20,105 nt of DNA, from the NCBI GenBank assembly GCA_025924755.1, contig JAICHT010000026.1, forward strand, positions 1 to 20,105, read 5' to 3'. The stretch comes from Chitinophagaceae bacterium. GTDB lineage: Bacteria > Bacteroidota > Bacteroidia > Chitinophagales > Chitinophagaceae. The notes beneath the pieces are model-generated. The model was not told where the DNA came from. It searched no databases and saw only the letters and a program-made list of their open reading frames with translations. The position numbers and the translations under genes were made by a program. Shown piece after piece: positions 15,507 to 20,105 of this stretch (position 1 is its first letter; each line of letters begins with the position of its first letter).

Positions 15507-16154
15507 TTATTTTAAACGGCCATAGAGGTACTTCCCAATTGATATGCCAAAGTCGCGGTGCTGAATTTGCGGCCCGAGGTCTGCATTGTTGGCATTGCCT
15601 AAGCCATAGGTATAATGAGCAAAAATCAATAATCCATTTTCGGTTTCATATCCAAAATGCAGAACAGCAGAAGCCGTTACATATCCATAATCGGTAAAGG
15701 AAAAGCTCATGCTTCTATTGATATGGGCACCACTGTTAAGATCAAATTTTTCTTTCCCTGCCAAAACAAAGTCGAGCGCCGGGCCAAACTGAATAAAAAA
15801 ATGAGCAGGGTGATTCGTTAAATCGAAATGCAAAAGCGGGGCTGCTACCAGCGTATGTATCTGAGTATTATTGTTAATGGCATTAGAATCCGGTGGCAAC
15901 GACGGTGCATTGAAGTTTACTTTATATCCCTTTAAACTATAGTATAGAGCCGGTGCAAAGTAAAGGCGGGTATCAAAAGGAATTTTGGCAGTTACGCCTG
16001 CTTCCCAACCCACTTTGTAATCAGTTATTTGCTTAACGGATTTTATAGTATACCGGGAAGTGGTAAGTTGAGGTCCGGCAAATACACCCAGTTTTACTTG
16101 CGAAATAGCAGGTACACAAAACAGCAGCAGTGCGGAAAATACGATAAACCTCAT
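15507..16154 (-). CDS. Small outer-membrane beta-barrel protein (PorT-like)
   Basis: This 215-residue protein starts with a clear Sec signal peptide (MRFIVFSALLLFCVPAISQ) and continues as alternating amphipathic strands typical of the Bacteroidetes outer-membrane beta-barrel / PorT-like family. Examples are VKLGVFAGPQLTT, LYFAPALYYSLKGYKV, HFFIQFGPALDFVL and GLLIFAHYTYGLGNA. It ends in DFGISIGKYLYGRLK, close to the usual family ending. The frame can be read 46 codons further upstream to 16292, but that part overlaps the 3' end of the DinB gene and precedes the signal peptide, so the ATG at 16154 is preferred. It follows the DinB gene after 46 bases and may share its transcript. No specific ligand or partner is evident. 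Barrels of this size usually have 8-10 strands. Confidence 0.82.
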   Translation of the reverse strand: MRFIVFSALLLFCVPAISQVKLGVFAGPQLTTSRYTIKSVKQITDYKVGWEAGVTAKIPFDTRLYFAPALYYSLKGYKVNFNAPSLPPDSNAINNNTQIHTLVAAPLLHFDLTNHPAHFFIQFGPALDFVLAGKEKFDLNSGAHINRSMSFSFTDYGYVTASAVLHFGYETENGLLIFAHYTYGLGNANNADLGPQIQHRDFGISIGKYLYGRLK

Positions 16155-16200
16155 ATGCGTAGTTTTACTATAGCTAAATGTAAGGCTTATATATTGGCTG

Positions 16201-16731
16201 TTACTTTTTTTGTTGGAGACTTTGGGTATAAGTTTGAGAATTGCCTTTTGGAATAGATAGCGAACCCCACTGCGCACCTTTGAGGGAGACACCTAAAAAA
16301 ACAATTTGCCCCACATGATAGCTGTAGTGCATTAACTGCCGGTTGATAGCGTCAATAACTGTAAGGGGCTGGCTACGGATGGTAACGGTTTTCAGTAAAT
16401 CGTCCTCCGAAAGTGATTGAACGGTTTGTAAGAGTGTATCCCATCCTTGGTTCCATAAATCCATCAGCTCATTTTGAGTAAGTTTTTGAGCTTCAAATTC
16501 TCCATCCCGTTGCCGCCATTCTTTTTCTCCGTCTTCGGTTAAAAAGTTCGTCCAGCGGCTAAGCATATTGCCATGCATATGCTTTATGATGATGGCTATA
16601 CTATTGGTTTCTGCATTAGGATGATAATGAAAGTCTTCAGGCGAAAGTTGTTCAAAAGTTTTATCGCCAAGATTTTTATAATCTTTAAAACGTTTGATAA
16701 TGCTTTCTAAATAAACAGATCCAATAGTCAT
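16201..16731 (-). CDS. DinB-like four-helix protein (DUF1572)
   Basis: The 176-residue protein fits the DUF1572 branch of the DinB/YfiT four-helix-bundle superfamily. The metal-type histidines expected for this fold are present: His51 or His53 in IKHMHGN, and His135 and His139 in MHYSYHVGQI. Other family-like segments are SRWTNFLTEDGEKEWRQRDGEF and the C-terminal GVSLKGAQWGSLSIPKG. DinB-fold proteins include thiol-dependent transferases (bacillithiol and mycothiol S-transferases), but DUF1572 members have no established reaction. Bacteroidetes lacking these thiols often encode many of them. There is no signal peptide, so it is cytoplasmic. The downstream barrel gene starts 46 bases after its stop. 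The start at 16731 gives a normal-length protein. Confidence 0.85.
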   Translation of the reverse strand: MTIGSVYLESIIKRFKDYKNLGDKTFEQLSPEDFHYHPNAETNSIAIIIKHMHGNMLSRWTNFLTEDGEKEWRQRDGEFEAQKLTQNELMDLWNQGWDTLLQTVQSLSEDDLLKTVTIRSQPLTVIDAINRQLMHYSYHVGQIVFLGVSLKGAQWGSLSIPKGNSQTYTQSLQQKK

Positions 16732-16826
16732 ATATAAAATTAAAAATAGTTTTGAAACTACCGGCTATAAAATTTTTCACTACATTTTATACATATACAC
16801 TAATAGAACGTACAAATTTTATAGTA

Positions 16827-18542
16827 TCAATATCCCGCAGCGCCATCGTCGCCACGGCTATCAGCAACAGCTTCGTAACTTCCATTTTCGCCTACTTTTA
16901 TTACTTCCGTACGGCCGATAGCACCTCTTTCCGAAAATTTATATCCCATATTTTCCAGTGCGGTTCGCACACTTTGGGGGAACGTTTTTTCTATAGCTAT
17001 CTCGTCGGGCAGCCATTGGTGGTGAAATTTGGGTGCATTTACCGCCCTTTCTGTAGATAAATTAAAATCAATAACATCTACTATAGTTTGAAAAACAGAT
17101 GTAGTAATAGTAGTGCCGCCGGGAGTACCTACTACTAAGAAAGCTTTTCCATCTTTTAATACAATTGTGGGCGTCATAGAACTAAGCATGCGCTTGCCGG
17201 GCATGATGGCATTTGCCTCGCCACCCACTGCACCATATAAATTGGGTACGCCGGGTTTAGCGCTAAAATCGTCCATTTCGTCATTTAATAAAAAGCCGGC
17301 ACCACCTACTACGGTTTTGCTGCCATATGAATTATTTAAAGTGGTGGTGATTGATACAGCGTTGCCATCTCCATCCACGATACTGATATGCGTGGTTTGT
17401 TCGCTTTCGTGCGGTATTTTACCAGGTTTGATCGTTTCACTGTTTCCGGCTTTTAGTGAATCATAATCTTTCATCCGTTCTTTTAAATACGTATCACTGG
17501 TTAAGGTATTTACCGGCACCTTAAAAAAGTCCGCATCACCCATATATTCCGCACGGTCGGCATAGGCCCTGCGCTCTACTTCGGTCATTAATTGCACTGC
17601 TTTTGGCGAAAGAAAACCATAGGATGCCAGTGGCCGGTCTTCTATCATTTTAAACATCTGATGCAGCAATACGCCGCCGCTACTGGGCATCGGCATTGAT
17701 ACAATGGTATAACCTTTATAATCAAATGTAACCGGAGCCCGGTATTTTGCTTTATAGTTCTTTAAATCGTCCATAGTAATTAACCCATGGCCGCGTTGCA
17801 TCTCGTCCACTATTAATTTAGCGGTTTCACCTTCATAAAAACCCGCAGCGCCATTATCAAGTATGCGTTTCAGTGTGTTTGCCAATTGCGGTTGAAAGAG
17901 TGTATCACCGCCCTTCCAGGCAGTGGCTTTTGTGAAAGCAGTAGGAGCCGTGTTGTATGTTTTTAAATCGCTCTGGATGCCATTCAACGAAGCGGCTTCT
18001 CTCTCTGTAATTACAAATCCATTTTCTGCTAAATCAATCGCCGGCTGAATAAGTTGTTTAAATGAAAGCTTTGCATATTGTAATGTTTGAAACAACCCGG
18101 CTACGGTGCCAGGTACACCAGTTGATAAATGCCCATTGATACTTTTACCGGCAATAACATTTCCCTGCGCATCCAAATACATATCTCTGGAAGCCCCGGC
18201 TGGAGCTGCTTCGCGAAAATCCAACGTTACAGAAGTGCCATTAGTTAAATGGCCCACCATAAAACCGCCACCACCAATATTGCCGGCGCCAGGATATACT
18301 ACAGCTAACGCCAGTTGCGTAGCGATGGCAGCATCAAAAGCATTGCCGCCCTGTTTCATTACCATTACACCCACTTTGCTGGCAATAGGATGCGCCGACA
18401 CCACAGCACCATTCCTGCCCTTCACATCCTTAACAGTGGTATAGGCATATGGATTGATGTTTTTACCACCTGTTACATTTTTAGCGGTATGACAGGATGC
18501 TATTAAAAACAGTATAATGGCTGATGCGGGAATCTTATGCAT
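16827..18542 (-). CDS. ggt: Gamma-glutamyltransferase, predicted lipoprotein
   Basis: This 571-residue Ntn-hydrolase cleaves gamma-glutamyl bonds in glutathione and other gamma-glutamyl compounds and can transfer the group to amino acids or peptides. Key features are FREAAP with substrate-binding Arg110, the glycine-rich PGAGNIGGGGF, the autoprocessing site SEQ/TTHISIVD with nucleophile Thr383, and GSKTVVGGAGFLLNDEMDDFS in the small subunit. The precursor should self-cleave before Thr383 into large and small subunits. The N-terminus MHKIPASAIILFLIASC is a lipoprotein signal with lipidated Cys17, so the enzyme is probably anchored in the envelope. The frame extends 18 codons further upstream to 18596, but the ATG at 18542 gives the correct signal peptide and is preferred. 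It is divergent from the M14 carboxypeptidase. Family length is normal. Confidence 0.95.
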   Translation of the reverse strand: MHKIPASAIILFLIASCHTAKNVTGGKNINPYAYTTVKDVKGRNGAVVSAHPIASKVGVMVMKQGGNAFDAAIATQLALAVVYPGAGNIGGGGFMVGHLTNGTSVTLDFREAAPAGASRDMYLDAQGNVIAGKSINGHLSTGVPGTVAGLFQTLQYAKLSFKQLIQPAIDLAENGFVITEREAASLNGIQSDLKTYNTAPTAFTKATAWKGGDTLFQPQLANTLKRILDNGAAGFYEGETAKLIVDEMQRGHGLITMDDLKNYKAKYRAPVTFDYKGYTIVSMPMPSSGGVLLHQMFKMIEDRPLASYGFLSPKAVQLMTEVERRAYADRAEYMGDADFFKVPVNTLTSDTYLKERMKDYDSLKAGNSETIKPGKIPHESEQTTHISIVDGDGNAVSITTTLNNSYGSKTVVGGAGFLLNDEMDDFSAKPGVPNLYGAVGGEANAIMPGKRMLSSMTPTIVLKDGKAFLVVGTPGGTTITTSVFQTIVDVIDFNLSTERAVNAPKFHHQWLPDEIAIEKTFPQSVRTALENMGYKFSERGAIGRTEVIKVGENGSYEAVADSRGDDGAAGY

Positions 18543-18580
18543 AAATAGTTGATGATATGATATTGTAATAAAGTGGCTCT

Positions 18581-18594
18581 GTGCAAAATTGCAC
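18581..18594. promoter_or_regulatory. Palindromic operator-like site between ggt and the M14 gene
   Basis: GTGCAA and TTGCAC form a 6-bp inverted repeat around a 2-base spacer. The site overlaps CAATTTTG on the minus strand (18591-18584, one mismatch to TAnnTTTG), about 40 bases upstream of the ggt ATG. A further TGCAAT half-site lies at 18602-18607. The position suits a regulator of one or both divergent genes. No regulator gene is in the window. Confidence 0.3.
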
Positions 18595-18748
18595 AATAAA
18601 ATGCAATTTCATTTTTCAATATTTGGGATATGCGTTCCGGAGCAGTATCGATTTTAAATAGTAAATCACTGATTATTTTACCTTCTTTCTTTTTTACTTT
18701 TTAAATAATAAAACAGCATTCGTTATTTTGCCGGATAATTGGTTCTTC

Positions 18749-20105
18749 ATGTACAAGCGTTTTCTTTCTTCTTTGATTCTGATTTTATTTTTTGTTACTG
18801 GCACTATTGCACAAATTCAATCACCCGAACAATTTTTGGGATATAAGATTGGAACCCGTTTTACACCCCATTGGAGGTTGATTGAATATTATAAGTATAT
18901 AGCCGCTACAGTTCCCAATATGGTTAAGTTGCAGGGATATGGTCAAACCAACGAAGGTCGCCCTTTGATGGTAGCCTATGTTTCTAATCCTTCCAACATT
19001 TCGAATTTAGAGAATATCCGGCTGAATAATTTGAGGTTGGCAAACCAGGCGCCGGATAATACCCGCGGCTCACTCGACAACCCGGTAGTGGTTTGGTTAA
19101 GTTACAATGTACACGGCAATGAAGCGGCTTCTTCTGAAGCCTCCTTGCTTACCTTATATGCATTGGTAAACCCTGCTAATACTCAAACAAAAGAATGGCT
19201 GAAAAATACACTGGTGATTATGGATCCATGTATCAATCCGGATGGCAGAGACCGATATGTAAATTGGTATAATTCCGTAGTGGGAAAAAATTTTAACCCC
19301 TCTCCGGATGCAAGAGAACACCACGAGCCCTGGCCCGGCGGAAGAACCAATCATTATAATTTTGATTTAAACAGGGATTGGGCGTGGCAAACACAACTGG
19401 AAACCCAGCAACGGCTGAAACTTTACAACGACTGGTTGCCGCAGGTGCATGTAGACTATCACGAACAAGGGTATAACAGTCCCTATTATTTTGCACCGGC
19501 AGCAGAACCGTATCACGAAGTGATTACGCCATGGCAGCGTAAGTTTCAGGAACTGATTGGCCGCAACCATGCAAAATATTTCGATCAGAATGGCTGGTTG
19601 TATTTTACTAAAGAGCGGTTTGATCTGCTATATCCTTCTTACGGTGATACCTACCCGCTTTACAACGGTGCTATCGGTATGACCTTTGAACAAGGTGGTA
19701 TTGGCGCAGGTTTGGGCATGTTAAATAAAGACGGTGATACGCTGACGCTGGTAGACAGGGCCATGCATCATTATACTACCGGCCTGAGTACTATTGAAGT
19801 TGCTTCTAAAAACGCTTCCAAACTCCTAACTGAATATCAAACCTACTTTCATAATGCGGTAACCAATGGTGCAGGTGAATACAAATCATACATTATAAAA
19901 TACAATCCGGATGATGCGGAACGCATCCATGCCTTAATAGAATTGCTCCAAAAAAATAAAATAAAATTTGGTATTGCTAAAGCAGGAGGCAATTTTAAAG
20001 GGTATGATTATACCAGTGGTAAAGAAGCTTCTTTTTCCATTGCGGCGACTGATATTGTAGTGCCATCCCTGCAACCTAAAAGTGATTTGGTAAAAGTGTT
20101 ATTTG
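18749..20105 (+). CDS. Secreted M14-family zinc carboxypeptidase, N-terminal part
   Basis: The frame is open from the ATG at 18749 to the window edge, giving 452 residues with no stop. A signal peptide (MYKRFLSSLILILFFVTGTIAQ) directs export. The M14 zinc site is readable: His122 and Glu125 in NVHGNEAASS, and a third ligand, probably His238, in HVDYHEQG. NPDGRDR (about 163-169) and DLNRD (about 206-210) hold the arginine and asparagine that bind the substrate carboxylate, and Glu314 in MTFEQGG fits the general base. M14 enzymes remove C-terminal residues from peptides or cleave cell-wall peptides. Bacteroidetes homologues usually run to 800 residues or more, so the C-terminal half is missing here. 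The sequence after about residue 340 looks like the family's accessory domain. The gene is divergent from ggt across about 200 bases. Confidence 0.9.
   Translation, partial: MYKRFLSSLILILFFVTGTIAQIQSPEQFLGYKIGTRFTPHWRLIEYYKYIAATVPNMVKLQGYGQTNEGRPLMVAYVSNPSNISNLENIRLNNLRLANQAPDNTRGSLDNPVVVWLSYNVHGNEAASSEASLLTLYALVNPANTQTKEWLKNTLVIMDPCINPDGRDRYVNWYNSVVGKNFNPSPDAREHHEPWPGGRTNHYNFDLNRDWAWQTQLETQQRLKLYNDWLPQVHVDYHEQGYNSPYYFAPAAEPYHEVITPWQRKFQELIGRNHAKYFDQNGWLYFTKERFDLLYPSYGDTYPLYNGAIGMTFEQGGIGAGLGMLNKDGDTLTLVDRAMHHYTTGLSTIEVASKNASKLLTEYQTYFHNAVTNGAGEYKSYIIKYNPDDAERIHALIELLQKNKIKFGIAKAGGNFKGYDYTSGKEASFSIAATDIVVPSLQPKSDLVKVLF

Noticed and set aside
16155..16292. 46-codon N-terminal extension of the barrel protein
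   Set aside because: It would precede a textbook signal peptide and overlap the end of the DinB gene in another frame.
18543..18596. 18-codon N-terminal extension of gamma-glutamyltransferase
   Set aside because: It would place extra residues ahead of the lipoprotein signal peptide and run through the candidate promoter and palindrome.

Overview
The window looks like chromosomal DNA from a Bacteroidetes bacterium, most likely Chitinophagaceae. Four things point there: the AT-rich base composition, the near absence of Shine-Dalgarno sequences, several TAnnTTTG-type -7 promoter elements, and the gene set (LolA-like carrier, TamB, PorT-like barrel, RibBA, Bacteroidetes-style M14 peptidase). The genus is not resolved. 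There are no RNA genes, insertion sequences, phage genes or CRISPR arrays, and no gene-free stretch exceeds 300 bases.

Layout. 1-411: the 3' end of a LolA-like gene and its terminator. 463-8195: seven genes, all on the minus strand. They are a stand-alone class I glutamine amidotransferase, a compact operon of three secreted hydrolases (SGNH esterase, YtcJ-like amidohydrolase, amidase-signature amidase), an 88-residue unknown protein, a YbdK-type GCS2 carboxylate-amine ligase and an ATP-grasp ligase. 8319-10457: two plus-strand genes, an enterochelin-esterase-like alpha/beta hydrolase and ribBA. 10475-18542: four minus-strand genes, the very large tamB, a small outer-membrane barrel, a DinB/DUF1572 protein and a lipoprotein gamma-glutamyltransferase. 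18749-end: a plus-strand M14 zinc carboxypeptidase cut by the window edge.

The part most likely to be a poorly described system is the combination of GCS2 ligase, ATP-grasp ligase, divergent esterase and, 4.6 kb away on the same strand, an amidotransferase with an unusual nucleophile elbow. Together these could make, and perhaps amidate, a small glutamyl or other peptide-like metabolite. That is inference from families and proximity: the genes are not tightly packed and no substrate can be read from the sequence.

The envelope genes (LolA-like, TamB, barrel) are ordinary outer-membrane biogenesis and housekeeping genes. The secreted amidase, amidohydrolase, SGNH esterase, gamma-glutamyltransferase and carboxypeptidase suggest scavenging of amides, esters and peptides in or beyond the periplasm. 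Other points worth attention are a tamB reading frame whose natural start appears to be CTG, two promoter-like elements almost touching their start codons, and a calcium-loop motif inside the esterase.
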